From positions 1 to 64,000 of the forward strand of contig JBLNDJ010000014.1 of NCBI GenBank assembly GCA_050261515.1: a DNA stretch of 64,000 nt, given 5' to 3'. The DNA comes from JBLNDJ01 sp050261515 (GTDB lineage: Bacteria > Acidobacteriota > Terriglobia > Bryobacterales > Bryobacteraceae). The position numbers and the translations under genes are program-made. This document shows positions 53,216 to 63,400 of this stretch, one piece after another (the first letter of the stretch is position 1; the number at the start of each line of letters is the position of its first letter). Below the pieces are notes generated by a model. The model was not told where the DNA came from and made no database searches. It was given only the letters and a program-made list of their open reading frames with translations.

Positions 53216-53751
53216 CGGAACAGCACCGTCTCCGCTCTCTGCTCGCCCGTGTGGACGTGCAGCTTCTTTCCATATGGATGAATCCAGAGCCCCGTGCCGT
53301 CGCGCGGCGCGGGAATTTGCGCGGGCCCGGCGACCACCAGCGGCCGGCCGTATTCGACGCCCTTGAGCATGCGTCCGATGTGTATGTGGGCGTGGCACTG
53401 CGTGCGAACCTGGTCGCCGTTGATGGCGAGGCCCCACTCGTCGCCCCACAGCGATCGCCCGCGTTCGATGGCCGCCGTCCACAGCGCCGTGCGCTCCTTC
53501 GGCGGTAGCTTCACCAGCGGCAGCGCGCCGTCGTATTCGTGCGAGCGGAGCAGCAACAGCCACCGGTTCGGCTTGTGCGGCGCGTTGTCCTTCAGGAAGA
53601 AGAAAAGCTCATTCGCCGGGTGCTTTTCCGCCTCGCCGCAGAGGCTGCACTGGCGGACGGCCATGCTGTCGGGTTTTGCCGGATCGCAGGCGCACCCGTC
53701 CATCGCATACATTACCGGCATCGTCAGGAACAGAATGAGAGCTACCCGCAC
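53212..53751 (-). CDS. Exported HIT-superfamily hydrolase-like protein
   Basis: A 179-residue protein with signal peptide MRVALILFLTMPVMYAMDG, then a cysteine-rich region (CACDPAKPDSMAVRQCSLCG) and a HIT-like fold ending in the histidine triad CHAHIHIGRML. Related enzymes include CDP-diacylglycerol pyrophosphatase and other nucleotide hydrolases/transferases; an exported member with a triad is unusual but fits the CDP-diacylglycerol pyrophosphatase branch. It is translationally coupled to the dehydratase (ATGA), though a metabolic link is not obvious. Confidence 0.7.
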   Translation of the reverse strand: MRVALILFLTMPVMYAMDGCACDPAKPDSMAVRQCSLCGEAEKHPANELFFFLKDNAPHKPNRWLLLLRSHEYDGALPLVKLPPKERTALWTAAIERGRSLWGDEWGLAINGDQVRTQCHAHIHIGRMLKGVEYGRPLVVAGPAQIPAPRDGTGLWIHPYGKKLHVHTGEQRAETVLFR

Positions 53752-53789
53752 GCGCTCATTATATCGTTCGGTCCGCGCGCTAGACTTTA

Positions 53790-55235
53790 ATGGTGCCGAT
53801 CGCCCCGCGGCGCGTTGCCGCCATCGCCGCCGCTTGCGCAGCGTGTTCCCTGCTGTTCTTCTACAATCTCGCCGGAGTCGGAATGCTCGGGCCGGACGAG
53901 CCGCGCTACGCCGCGATCGGGCGCGAGATGGCCCGGTCGGGCGACTGGGTCACGCCGCGGCTGTGGGGCGAAGCGTGGTTCGAGAAGCCGCCGTTGCTTT
54001 ACTGGATGACGGCGGCGGGGTTCCGCGCGGGGCTGAGCGACGACCTGGCGCCGCGTTTGCCGGTCGCGCTGCTCTCGGCGGCGTTTCTGCTTTTCTACTG
54101 GCGCGTGCTGCGGCGGGAGTTCGGCTCCGAGGCGGCGCTGCTGGCGACGGCGATTCTTGGGACGTCGGCCGCGTGGCTGGCTTTCAGCCGCATCGGTGTG
54201 ACGGATCTGCCGCTGGCGGCGACGTATTCGGCGGCGATGCTGCTGTGCTTGCCCTGGATCAAGCACGGCGACCGGCGTTGGCTGGCGGTCGCGGCCGCGC
54301 TGCTGGCCCTCGCGGTGCTGGCAAAAGGCCTTGTCCCACTCGTGCTCGCGCTGCCGGCGCTCTGGGCCGGCCGCCGCAGGCTGGGCGACCTGCTGCGCCC
54401 CGCGCCCATCGCCCTGTTCTTCGCCATCGCGGCCCCGTGGTACATAGCCGCAACAATCCTGCACGGCAGCGCGTTCGTCAACGAGTTCTTCCTGCGCCAC
54501 CACTTCGCCCGCTTCGCCTCGGATTCGCTGCGGCACGTACAGCCGTTCTGGTTCTATATCCCGGTCTTCATTGCGGCCCTCTTCCCCTGGTCGCCCGTCA
54601 TCGCCGTGCTGTTCCGCCGCGCTCTCTACAAAGACCCCCGCGCGCGCTTCCTGTTGCTGTGCGTGGCCTTCGGTTTGGTGTTCTTCTCCGCGGCTTCGAA
54701 CAAGCTGCCGGGCTACCTGCTCCCGCTGATGCCCGCCGCGGCGGCGCTGGCCGGGCTAAGCCTGTCTCAAATCGAAAAGCCCCGCGTGCTGGCGGCCTGC
54801 GCGCTGCTCGTGGGGCTGGTCCCGGTAGTGGCGTCCGTGCTGCCCGGAGCGCTCCTGCGCGGAATCAGGCGCGCCGGCGCCGGCGGAATCGAGTGGCCGT
54901 TATTTCTGCCCTTCGCGGCGTTGGCCGTGGTGGTGTGGTGGCTGGCGGGACGCGGGCGGCGCACGCGGGCGGCGCTGGCGGTCGCGGCGGCAACCGTCCC
55001 GGCCATCCTGTGGCTCGAGGCGGCGACGTTTCCCGCCCTCGACCGCACGGTCTCGGCACGCGCCCTATGGCGTGAAGTCGCGGCACGCCGCCCCGAACTC
55101 TGCGTGGGCGGCGTGAACCGCGGCTGGCGCTACAACCTGAATTACTACTCCGTCGTTCCGCTCCCCGGCTGCGACGCGGCGCCTAAGCCGGTCCGCATCG
55201 AGCAGCCTGCCGGCGGCGCGCCTACTTACCGCTGA
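53790..55235 (+). CDS. ArnT-like membrane glycosyltransferase (GT39/83)
   Basis: A 481-residue polytopic protein with about 12 membrane helices. After the first helix comes GMLGPDEPRYAAIGREMARS, the catalytic-loop signature of lipid-linked sugar transferases (Asp36/Glu37), then GEAWFEKPPLLYWMTAAGFR and RIGVTDLPLAATYSAAML. ArnT-type enzymes move a sugar from polyprenyl phosphate to lipid A or proteins on the periplasmic face. Acceptor is unknown. Its end converges with the lipoprotein gene (14-base overlap). Confidence 0.85.
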   Translation: MVPIAPRRVAAIAAACAACSLLFFYNLAGVGMLGPDEPRYAAIGREMARSGDWVTPRLWGEAWFEKPPLLYWMTAAGFRAGLSDDLAPRLPVALLSAAFLLFYWRVLRREFGSEAALLATAILGTSAAWLAFSRIGVTDLPLAATYSAAMLLCLPWIKHGDRRWLAVAAALLALAVLAKGLVPLVLALPALWAGRRRLGDLLRPAPIALFFAIAAPWYIAATILHGSAFVNEFFLRHHFARFASDSLRHVQPFWFYIPVFIAALFPWSPVIAVLFRRALYKDPRARFLLLCVAFGLVFFSAASNKLPGYLLPLMPAAAALAGLSLSQIEKPRVLAACALLVGLVPVVASVLPGALLRGIRRAGAGGIEWPLFLPFAALAVVVWWLAGRGRRTRAALAVAAATVPAILWLEAATFPALDRTVSARALWREVAARRPELCVGGVNRGWRYNLNYYSVVPLPGCDAAPKPVRIEQPAGGAPTYR

Positions 55236-56070
55236 CCAGCTTCAGCGACTTCTGGATCTTCGTCGACAGCGCGGTCGCTTCCTTCGTTTCGGGCAGACTC
55301 TTGACGACATCGAGCGCGTGCCCATCGAACATCTTCAAACGGTCGGGCTGGTCGAGCTTGGAGCGCACGAAAAGCTGCGCCTGGTCGTGCAGGGCCGCGG
55401 CCATCGCCAGCAGGAACGTCTCGCGCGGTACCTGGACGCTGCCGGACTTGAAAATCTGCTGGGCCTTTGCCGAGTCGTCCGGGATGCCGAGCGCGCGGCA
55501 GGTCTGGAGCAGGACCCCGGTCTTGAGGTGCTGCTTACGCAGGTCGTCGAGAATCGCCGGGCTGGGCAGTTCGCCGTTTCCGATCTTGGTGATCTGCGGC
55601 GACGGCAGCGCGTTGCCGGTGGGGAACGTGAAGTCGAGCGTGACGTTCGCGTCCTTGTTGTTCTTCTCGAAATCCTGGAAGGTTTGGGCGAACTGCAGCG
55701 CCAGCCGGCTGGCATACGTGCGGTAATCGGACATCAGCCGCCGGAACTGCGTCGGGCTCAACGCCCGCGCGCGCGAACCGTACTCGAAGTAGTCGGCGAG
55801 TTCCATGTACGACCGGGCCATTCCCGCGGTCAGGATCAGGTTCCAGGCGTGCGCGCGCGCCGTGTAGTCGTTCTGCGTGCGGCAGATCTGCTCCAGGTGC
55901 TCGTTCGTCTTCTGGTAATCGCCCGCGGCGTAGGTTTCCTTGGCCGCCAGCCAGTAGAAGGCCGGAGTCCCCGGCTTGGGGGGCTGGGGACCGCTGGAAC
56001 ACGATGTCGCAATCAACCCCGCCCCCAGAATCGCGAAAACAGTAATCTTCCCGACTGCCTTGGCGCTCAT
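55222..56070 (-). CDS. Predicted lipoprotein of unknown function
   Basis: A 282-residue protein with a lipoprotein signal (FAILGAGLIATSCSSG; Cys24). Residues 36-110 look like helical repeats (FYWLAAKETYAAGDYQKTNE, YTARAHAWNLILTAGMARSY), TPR-like, and the C-terminal half is mostly helical (LLQTCRALGIPDDSAKAQQI). No family was assigned. It may be an envelope-associated scaffold. About 230 bases separate it from the small membrane gene upstream of it on the same strand. Confidence 0.7.
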   Translation of the reverse strand: MSAKAVGKITVFAILGAGLIATSCSSGPQPPKPGTPAFYWLAAKETYAAGDYQKTNEHLEQICRTQNDYTARAHAWNLILTAGMARSYMELADYFEYGSRARALSPTQFRRLMSDYRTYASRLALQFAQTFQDFEKNNKDANVTLDFTFPTGNALPSPQITKIGNGELPSPAILDDLRKQHLKTGVLLQTCRALGIPDDSAKAQQIFKSGSVQVPRETFLLAMAAALHDQAQLFVRSKLDQPDRLKMFDGHALDVVKSLPETKEATALSTKIQKSLKLVSGK

Positions 56071-56163
56071 CCGTTGCCTCCGGCAGAGGATTTATCACAA
56101 TTAGAGGCAAGATTCAAGAAGAAAAGAGCGGAATACCCTTTTCGACCGCCCCGCATGGCCAGG

Positions 56164-56427
56164 TCAGGCGTGGTGCGGCGTGTGCTCGCGGGCTTCACGC
56201 AGCCGGAATAGCGGCAATCCGAGGCCCCAGACGAACAGGAACACGAATACCGCGCCCACCAGCAAATCCGGGATTTTCCATTCCGCGGGTAATGGCGTCA
56301 GCCCGACGCCGAGCGACGCGGCAAGACTTAACGCGTGCCAATACCACCTGGCGTGGAAGAAGTAAAGCAGCGCCACGGCCAAGGCGAGGCAGGAACCGTA
56401 AACCAAGGCCACCAGCAGAGGTTGCAT
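56164..56427 (-). CDS. Small membrane protein, two or three helices
   Basis: An 87-residue protein: MQPLLVALVYGSCLALAVAL, HALSLAASLGVGLTPL and LVGAVFVFLFVWGLGLPLF helices, with a His-rich end (HTPHHA). The start at 56427 is set by an excellent GGAGGTGGGCC ribosome site; the frame continues upstream but that part reads through a dispersed repeat. Function unknown. Confidence 0.65.
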   Translation of the reverse strand: MQPLLVALVYGSCLALAVALLYFFHARWYWHALSLAASLGVGLTPLPAEWKIPDLLVGAVFVFLFVWGLGLPLFRLREAREHTPHHA

Positions 56428-56505
56428 GGCCCACCTCCGCATATATCCTAACCCCGCCAGGGGCGGGTGGCGCGGAAAAATGTGGGGTTCAAGCCATCGG
56501 GTGTA

Positions 56506-56540
56506 TTTCTGGCCGCCGATGAACGCAGGTGAACGCCGAT
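56506..56540. repeat. Short direct-repeat element upstream of the small membrane gene
   Basis: The segment contains GATGAACGC and GGTGAACGCCGAT as imperfect direct repeats within GCCGCCGATGAACGCAGG and its continuation. I recall such strings dispersed in intergenic regions of environmental bacteria, but only one copy is in this window. It sits in a 232-base intergenic region that also holds a TATGAT -10-like hexamer (56639-56644) facing the DUF4920-like gene. Confidence 0.35.
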
Positions 56541-56659
56541 ACTGGTTCACGGCTTCGCCGCGCCGAGGGTGCTGACGGCTGACGGCTGTTCACAAGAATG
56601 TACCTCGCAGGCTCCGGCCTCCGTCAGGTTGTACCATATATGATTTGACGGGAGGCTCG

Positions 56660-57034
56660 ATGAAAGCTCTATTCCTCGCCCTGTTGATGCTGGCGGCCGG
56701 ATTCGCGGCCGAGACGCGGCTGGGCAAGCCGCTCACGCTCGACAAGCCCATGGCGGTCGACAAACTGCTGGCCGATGCGGGTCGCTACGACGGCAAGACC
56801 GTCCAGGTGAAAGGCACCGTGCGCGACGTCTGCAAGATGATGGGCTGCTGGATGGAAATCGCCGGCGAGAGCGGCAAGGCCATCCGCATCAAGGTCGAAG
56901 ACGGCGTGATCGTGTTCCCGAAGACGGCCGTGGGGAAGACCGCCATCGCCGAAGGCGTGCTCTCGAAGGTGGAGTCCAAGAGCGGGCCGAAGACGTACCA
57001 GATTCAGGGCTCCGGGGCCGTCGTCTTCGAGTAA
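56660..57034 (+). CDS. DUF4920-like exported small protein with a Cys pair
   Basis: A 124-residue protein: signal MKALFLALLMLAAGFAAET, then an OB-like beta-barrel (DGKTVQVKGTVRDVCKMMGC, WMEIAGESGKAIRIKVEDG, AEGVLSKVES). The CKMMGC pair is the conserved feature of DUF4920 proteins, whose function is unknown and which may bind metal. The GGGAGG ribosome site (56650-56655) selects ATG 56660. The pseudosulfatase gene follows after 18 bases, so the two probably form an operon. Confidence 0.75.
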   Translation: MKALFLALLMLAAGFAAETRLGKPLTLDKPMAVDKLLADAGRYDGKTVQVKGTVRDVCKMMGCWMEIAGESGKAIRIKVEDGVIVFPKTAVGKTAIAEGVLSKVESKSGPKTYQIQGSGAVVFE

Positions 57035-57052
57035 CGAGGGAAGGGCAATCAC

Positions 57053-58264
57053 GTGCACTTGACCCGTCGTGAGCTGTTCATGAGCGCCGCCGCGGCGCTG
57101 CCTGCGATGGCGGACAAGAAACCCGCCGTGCGGCCGAGCGTGCTGCTGATCATCCTCGAGGACGTGGGTTCGTGGATGCTCGGCATCCACGGGAACCGCG
57201 AGATCCGCACGCCGAACCTGGACGTGCTGGCGCGCAGCGGGGCGCGGTTCGCGAACTCCTACGCCGCAAGCGCCACGGCGGGGCCGTCGCGGGCGTCGCT
57301 GCTGACGGGCCTGGCGCCGCGCCAGGCGGCAGGCGATCAGCCGATGCTCTCGGATATCCTTGCGGGGGCGGGCTACGAGTGCGGATACGCCGGCAACTGG
57401 GCCGCGCTTTCGAAGCCGCACGGGTTCAAATCCTGGGAGACGGCGCCGGACTATTCCTCTGTGACGGCCAAGGCGCTCGCGTTCCTCGACGGGCGCAAGG
57501 CCGGGCATCCGTTCCTCGCCGTGGTGAGCCACGCGTTCCCCTCGGCTGTCCCCTCGAAGTTCACCGATATGTATGCGAGCGTCCGGTTCGACACGATCGG
57601 GTGGGAGCGGCCCTCGCCGCGCGCGTCGGTGAACAAGGAGGCGCTCCAGGATATCGTCGGCAGCATCCGAAAAGCCGCCGCGGGCGTGACGGCCCTCGAT
57701 GAGCAGATTCCGGCCCTCGTGCGCAAGCTCGACGAACGGGGCATCCGCGACGAAACCGTGATCGTGCTGACGAGCACCAACGGGTCGCTGCTCGGCCGCC
57801 ACGGCCTGTGGGGTGACGGGCGCGCGTCCGAGCCCGGCAATATGTACGAAGAAGTGGTGGCCGTGCCGCTGTTCTGGCAGTGGCAGGGGCGCATTCCGCC
57901 CGAATCGGTGCGGCCGGAGTTCGTGAGCGCCTACGACCTCGTGCCGACAATCTGCGCGCTGACCGGGACGGCGCCGGCCGCGGGCCGCAAGTTGCCGGGC
58001 CGGAGCTATCTGCCCGCCGTGCTGAACCAGCCGTTCCCGAAGAAGCAGCCGTGGCGCAGTCAGGTGTATGCCGAGTCGGGCGATGCCGCGATGTCGCGCG
58101 ACAAGCGTTACAAAGTGGTGCTGCGTCCGAACGGCCCGAACGAGCTTTACGATAACGTCGCCGACCCGCGCGAGGCCGTGAATCAGTACGATAACCCGAG
58201 GTTCATCACGATTCGCGACGAGATGGCGCGCGAGATCGAGGCCTGGCGGAAGGCTTTCTCTTAA
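57053..58264 (+). CDS. Sulfatase-fold exported protein lacking the catalytic cysteine
   Basis: A 403-residue protein, GTG start, twin-arginine-like signal (MHLTRRELFMSAAAALPAMA). The alkaline phosphatase/sulfatase fold is clear (VLLIILEDVGSWMLGIHGN, NLDVLARSGARFANSYAASA, SRASLLTGLAPRQ). The C/S-x-P-S-R formylglycine site reads AGPSR, so Cys is Ala76. The first metal motif is LEDVG in place of xDDxG, and the second TSTNGSLLGRHG in place of xSDHG. So hydrolytic activity is unlikely; a binding role is inferred. The C-terminal subdomain is intact (LYDNVADPREAVNQYDN). Confidence 0.85.
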   Translation: MHLTRRELFMSAAAALPAMADKKPAVRPSVLLIILEDVGSWMLGIHGNREIRTPNLDVLARSGARFANSYAASATAGPSRASLLTGLAPRQAAGDQPMLSDILAGAGYECGYAGNWAALSKPHGFKSWETAPDYSSVTAKALAFLDGRKAGHPFLAVVSHAFPSAVPSKFTDMYASVRFDTIGWERPSPRASVNKEALQDIVGSIRKAAAGVTALDEQIPALVRKLDERGIRDETVIVLTSTNGSLLGRHGLWGDGRASEPGNMYEEVVAVPLFWQWQGRIPPESVRPEFVSAYDLVPTICALTGTAPAAGRKLPGRSYLPAVLNQPFPKKQPWRSQVYAESGDAAMSRDKRYKVVLRPNGPNELYDNVADPREAVNQYDNPRFITIRDEMAREIEAWRKAFS

Positions 58265-59397
58265 TGGATGCGGAGAGCGACCGGTTTGAGCTCCGCCGGA
58301 ACGCCGCCGCTGAGTTGGGCGCCGACGAAGATTTCGAACCGGTCGGGAAAAGGCTGCCCGGGCCACTTCAGCTGGGACAGAAACAGCGGATCTACGGCCG
58401 CTTCCGCCACGGCGTGCGTGCCCTGGCTGTGCGCCCCGTAAAGGAACAGCAGCCAGTGGCCGCTGGTCGGATGCCGGCGCAGCGCCATCAGGCCGCGGTC
58501 GCGGACGAGCGTCCCCGTGCGGCGGTCGAAAACCGTGCGGTAGCTTTCGGATTCGGTTCGGGATAGCTTCAGCGGCGGATCGTCGTTCCCGCCGCCAAGC
58601 GCCAGGTCGGGCCCGAGCGCTCTGGTCCAGGAGTTGACCAACTGGCCGCCGAGGAGAATCAGGTTTGAGCGCCGGGCTTCCTCAGCGCTCAATGCGCGGC
58701 TTTGCTTCACTGTCAACCTGCTCTTGCCGGAACTGAAGATGCCCGTGATCAGGTGCAGGGCCTCGGCCTCCCCCATGCCGGTGTACTCGTCAGGGCAGGA
58801 CTCCTGGCCGGAGGCGGCGATCTCCTCCTCGGTGCAGTCGCTGACAGAAGGATTGCTCAGCACCACCACTGTGGGGGCATCGGAGTTCAGGAAGCGGTTC
58901 CAGAGCTGAGCGGCGGTCGGGTGAAGGCCGCCGGCCTTTGCAGTGGCGGAGGAGCCATTGGAGGCGCTGCCGCGGAACGCGAGCACGAGCAGAACCCCGA
59001 TCGCCGCCAGGACCGCCACCGCGAGTTTGGGCCAGAGGGCGGGGAACGAGAACGCCGAGCGCGCGGGGTGGACCGGGGTGAACGTGGGGATGTAACTGCC
59101 GATCGGGATGTCCAGCACCAGACGGCTCCGCCTGCCTTCGCCCTGGTAGTATTCCCGCAGGCGCCGGCGTGCCTCCCGGGCCTGCACCCGCACGATGGAA
59201 TCCTGGCTGGGGTCGAAATCCGTGCGCCTGTCGAAGGCCTCGCCGGCAATCAGAAACTCGTTAATCTCCGTGGCGCGGCCGGCGAAGTAGTATTCGCAGA
59301 CAAGGGTTAGCAGCTTTTGCAGTTTCGGCGCCCGGCGGAACTGGCGCGAGTCGAGAATGCGCTGCAACTCCGCCCGTTCGTCCCCGGCTGATATCAT
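58261..59397 (-). CDS. Winged-helix membrane regulator with periplasmic domain
   Basis: About 378 residues from ATG 59397, which has GAGG five bases upstream; ATG 59418 has none. Residues 1-110 carry the acidobacterial DNA-binding signature (AELQRILDSRQFRRAPKLQK, GRATEINEFLIAGEAFDRRT, FDPSQDSIVRVQAREARRRL, LDIPIGSYIPTF). A single transmembrane helix (about 123-142) leads to a 230-residue extracytoplasmic domain of no recognised family. It resembles one-component ToxR/CadC-type regulators. Convergent with the pseudosulfatase gene. Confidence 0.75.
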   Translation of the reverse strand: MISAGDERAELQRILDSRQFRRAPKLQKLLTLVCEYYFAGRATEINEFLIAGEAFDRRTDFDPSQDSIVRVQAREARRRLREYYQGEGRRSRLVLDIPIGSYIPTFTPVHPARSAFSFPALWPKLAVAVLAAIGVLLVLAFRGSASNGSSATAKAGGLHPTAAQLWNRFLNSDAPTVVVLSNPSVSDCTEEEIAASGQESCPDEYTGMGEAEALHLITGIFSSGKSRLTVKQSRALSAEEARRSNLILLGGQLVNSWTRALGPDLALGGGNDDPPLKLSRTESESYRTVFDRRTGTLVRDRGLMALRRHPTSGHWLLFLYGAHSQGTHAVAEAAVDPLFLSQLKWPGQPFPDRFEIFVGAQLSGGVPAELKPVALRIH

Positions 59398-59584
59398 CCC
59401 AACCTCAGGTTGGTACATTATCGCTCAAGTGGGGGGCAGGGGGAAGGGGAATGTTGCGCAGTTACTAACCGCCCCGGACGGGCCTCATTAACTGTAATTG
59501 ACATCGGTTTTCTTGATTCTTCCCCCGCCCAAGCCTATATTTGCGACCGGAACTGCAGGGAGTTTCGTGTTCGGGGGTGAAAGC

Positions 59585-60412
59585 GTGAACCGCATCTGCT
59601 GCGGGATTCTTCTGTGTGCTGTCTCGACGTGGGCCGCCGGCCCCGCCGCTCTTCCGCCCGGCCCGCTGATTGCCGTTTGGGAGCACAGCGCCAAAGTGGA
59701 CATCGCGCCCGTGGTTCAGGCCGTCGGGTTCAACACGGTCTGGACGCACGACAAGCCGTATTCGGGCGAGAAATTCGAAGATACGCTGATGTACCGGCAC
59801 CTGCAGGCGCCGGGAGTGAAGTACGTCATCGCCAAGATCGAGCGCTCGATCTGGGGCTGGACGCATGAGCAATCGCTGCGGCACGCGGACTGGATCGCGC
59901 AAGTCTCGCGCGAGCACAAAGAGATTATCGGCGTTTACCTCAACGATTTCTACGGCGAGATGGAAGACCGCGAGAAGACGCCGGAGAAAGGCGGCCGGAC
60001 CGCGGAACAGTGGCGCGAGATCATCGCGCGGCTGCGGGCCGGCAATCCGAAGCTGCCGATCTGGGTCCCTTGCTACCCGCCCGGCGAGTTCCGCTATCCG
60101 TTCGATTTCGACTTCGACGCCGTGATCACAAGCATTTACGACACGGATCAGATTTCGAACGCGGACAAGCTGGTGACAGAGGTCAAGAAGAAGTTCCCGG
60201 ACAAGCCGGTCATGGCCGGCCTCTACCTGAACGCGGGCAGCCGGCACCGCTGGATGACCGAACAGGAATTCAAGCAGGTGATGGACATCTTCGTCCGCCA
60301 CATCAACGAGGGCAGACTGGCCGGGCTGCGGATCTTTCGGGCCGACGATCTGCAGAAGCGGCCCGAGTACGCGGTCTGGGCCAGGGAAGCCCTGAGCAAG
60401 TTGAAGCAGTGA
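59585..60412 (+). CDS. Secreted protein with a TIM-barrel-like pattern, unknown function
   Basis: A 275-residue protein from GTG at 59585 (after GGGGGTGAAAGC), signal NRICCGILLCAVSTWAAG. The body alternates strands and helices (LIAVWEHSAKVDIAPVVQAV, VKYVIAKIERSIWGWTHEQS, EIIGVYLNDFYGEMEDREKT, VITSIYDTDQISNADKLVTE, VMAGLYLNAGS) in the manner of glycosidase-like barrels of unassigned type. The D/E residues in YLNDFYGE and SIYDTD could be catalytic. Precedes the TonB receptor by 22 bases, so it probably serves the same uptake or breakdown system. Confidence 0.7.
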   Translation: MNRICCGILLCAVSTWAAGPAALPPGPLIAVWEHSAKVDIAPVVQAVGFNTVWTHDKPYSGEKFEDTLMYRHLQAPGVKYVIAKIERSIWGWTHEQSLRHADWIAQVSREHKEIIGVYLNDFYGEMEDREKTPEKGGRTAEQWREIIARLRAGNPKLPIWVPCYPPGEFRYPFDFDFDAVITSIYDTDQISNADKLVTEVKKKFPDKPVMAGLYLNAGSRHRWMTEQEFKQVMDIFVRHINEGRLAGLRIFRADDLQKRPEYAVWAREALSKLKQ

Positions 60413-60434
60413 CAACCGAGAAGAGGGCAAAGCT

Positions 60435-63400
60435 ATGCTGAACCGAATCATCTGGCTATGGTTGGTCCCGGTTCTGGCCGGGGCGCAGACGTACACCGCA
60501 TCCGTACGCGGGTTGGTGACAGATGCGAGCGGGGCATCCGTACCGGGGGCCTCGGTGGTGCTGACCGAGGCGGATCGCAACGTGAAGCACGCGACGAAAA
60601 CGGACACCACGGGCCGGTATGTTGTTACGGCGCTGCCGCCGGGCAGCTACGAGATGACAGTGGAGGCGTCCGGCTTCCGGAAGCACGCCCAGCCCCGCTT
60701 TTCGCTGGAAGTGCAGCAGCAGGCGACGCTCGATGTCCAACTGTCGGTTGGGGAGCTGGCCACGGCCGTCGAGGTGCAGGGCACGGCTCCGCTGTTGAAC
60801 ACGGCCGCCGCGACGCTCGGCCAGGTGATCGAGAACCAGTTCATCATCACGGCGCCGCTCCAGGACCGCAACCCGCTGTCGCTGGTCATGCTGTCGGCGG
60901 GCGTGGTGCCGACCGAAAGCGAAGCGGGCGGCACGGCCTCGACCAACTTCGTCGCCAACGGGACGCGCAACTCGACGGCGGAGGTGGTGCTGGACGGCTC
61001 GGCCATCAGCGGCGTCGAGCAGAACAGCAACATCACCGAGGTGAAGTACACGCCCTCGGTGGATGTGATCGAGGAATTCAAGATACAGACCAACTACTTC
61101 AGCGCCGAGTTCGGCAACACGGGCGGGGCGATCGTGAACATGGTGTCGAAAAGCGGCACCAACGACATACACGGCGTGGGCTACGAGTTTCATCGCAACG
61201 CGGCGCTCAACGCCAACGATTTCTTCTCGAATCGGGAAGGGCTCGACATCCCCGATTTCAAGCGCAACGTGTTCGGCGTGACGATGGGCGGGCCGGTGGT
61301 CCTTCCGAAGCTGTATAACGGCAAGAACCGGACGTTCTTCTTCGCCGATTACGAGGGCAACCGGGATGAGAGAGCGACGACGATGCTGACAACCGTCCCG
61401 ACGCCGCTGCAGCTCGCCGGGGATTTCTCGCAGACCTTCCGGTCCAACGGCAGGCAGTACGTCATCTACAACCCCTACGACACTTACGAGGACGAAGAGG
61501 GCAACATCCTACGGCGTCCGTTCGCAGGCAACGTGATCCCGGCGTCGATGCAAAACCCGATTTCGAGGAAGATCCTCAAGTACTTCCCGGAGGCCACCTC
61601 GGACGGCGACCCGGTGACGCACGTGAACAATTTCTACAAACAGGGAGTGAACGGCGGCCGGGGTGACAAGGTCGATATCAAGATCGATCACAACATCAGC
61701 GACCGGCAGCGGCTCACATCGCGCTACAGCGTGAACTGGAACAGCAGCAACCCCGCCAACTTGCTGGGAAACATGGCTGCCAACATCAACCCGGGTACCG
61801 AGCACGACCAGAACTTCGTCCTCGACTACACGCGCACGCAGAACCCGACGACGGTGATTTCGACGCGGGCCAGCATCATGCGGGTGAACTCGATACGCGA
61901 CCCGCTCAGCACCGGGTTCGACTCGACGGCCGAGGACACGCTCGGACTCTCGCCCATCTTCCAGACCCTGGGCGTGTGGCAGTTCCCGAACATCACCGCG
62001 ACCGGCTACCGGTCGCTGGGCGCGGGCGGATGGGCCATCATACACCGCGGCGAAGACGTGGGCCTCCTCAGCGGCGCCGTGACCAAGATCGCCGGCGGCC
62101 ACACCATGAAGACCGGAGCCGAATTCCGCGTCTACCATGAGAATTACTTCCAGCCCGGCTTTCCGGCGGGCCAGATCGCCTTCAGCCGCTCGATGACCGG
62201 CATGGACCCCTACGGGTCCAGCTCGAGCCAGGGCAACGGCATCGCCACGATGCTGCTCGGCTGGGGCAGCGGCGGCGAAATGGACCTCGATTACCCGACT
62301 GCCACCGCATCCAAGTACTTCGGAACCTACTTCCAGGACGACTGGCGGGTCACCTCCAAGCTGACGCTGAACCTGGGCCTGCGCTACGACTTCGATATCC
62401 CGCGCACGGAGCGCTTCAACCGGCTGAACTGGTTCGACTTCGACGCCCCGTCGCCGATCGCGGGCCAGGTGCCGGGCTTGGACAACCTGAAAGGGGTGAT
62501 GCGCTTCGCTACTCCGGACCACCGCAGCCCTTACGACGGCGACTACAACAACATTCAGCCGCGGTTCGGCATCGCCTATGCGCTCGGCAAGAAAATGTCG
62601 CTGCGCGCCGGGTACGGCATCTACTACTCGGTATCGCGGGCCTCGATCAAGGGCGAGGTGGGGTCGGCCTTCCGTTCGGGCACCAGCCTCGAGTTCAGCC
62701 GCGACAGTAATGTGACGCAGTACGCGACGCTACAGAACCCTTTCCCGAACGGACTGCTTCAGCCCCCGGGCCCGAGCAAGGACCCGATGGCTTTCGTCGG
62801 CTTGGGGTGGGACGCCTACGATCCGCACACGGTCAACCCGCAGTGGCAGCAGTGGAACTTCTCGATCCAGCGCGAGTTGCCGGGCAACGCGGTGCTCGAG
62901 GTCGCCTACAGCGGGAGCAAGGGCACTCACCTGGCCTTCGGGACCGACGACGTTCTGGGGAACCGGAACAAGCTCGATCCCAGCTACTGGGGGATGGGCC
63001 GGGATGCGCTCTTCGAGCAGGTGGACAACCCGTTCTACGGGGTGATCACGAACCCGCTCTCGGTGCTCAGCCTGCCCACCGTGGAGCGGCAATACCTGCT
63101 GCTGCCCTACCCGGGGTACGACTCCTATCTCGGCGGATACACGGCTCCTCCGTATATCGGCAACTCGATTTACCACTCGGCGCAGTTCAAGTACGAGAAG
63201 CGGTTCTCGCGCGGGCTGGCGCTGCTGGCGCACTACACGATTTCGAAGCTGATTTCGGATTCCGACTCGCCCGGCACCGACATCGACTGGCTCGGCGGCT
63301 TCACCGGCTTGCAGAACTGGAAGAATCTGCGGCAGGAGCGCTCGCTGGCGACGTTCGACATCCCGCAGCGGCTGGTGATCAGCTTCGATTACCAGTTGCC

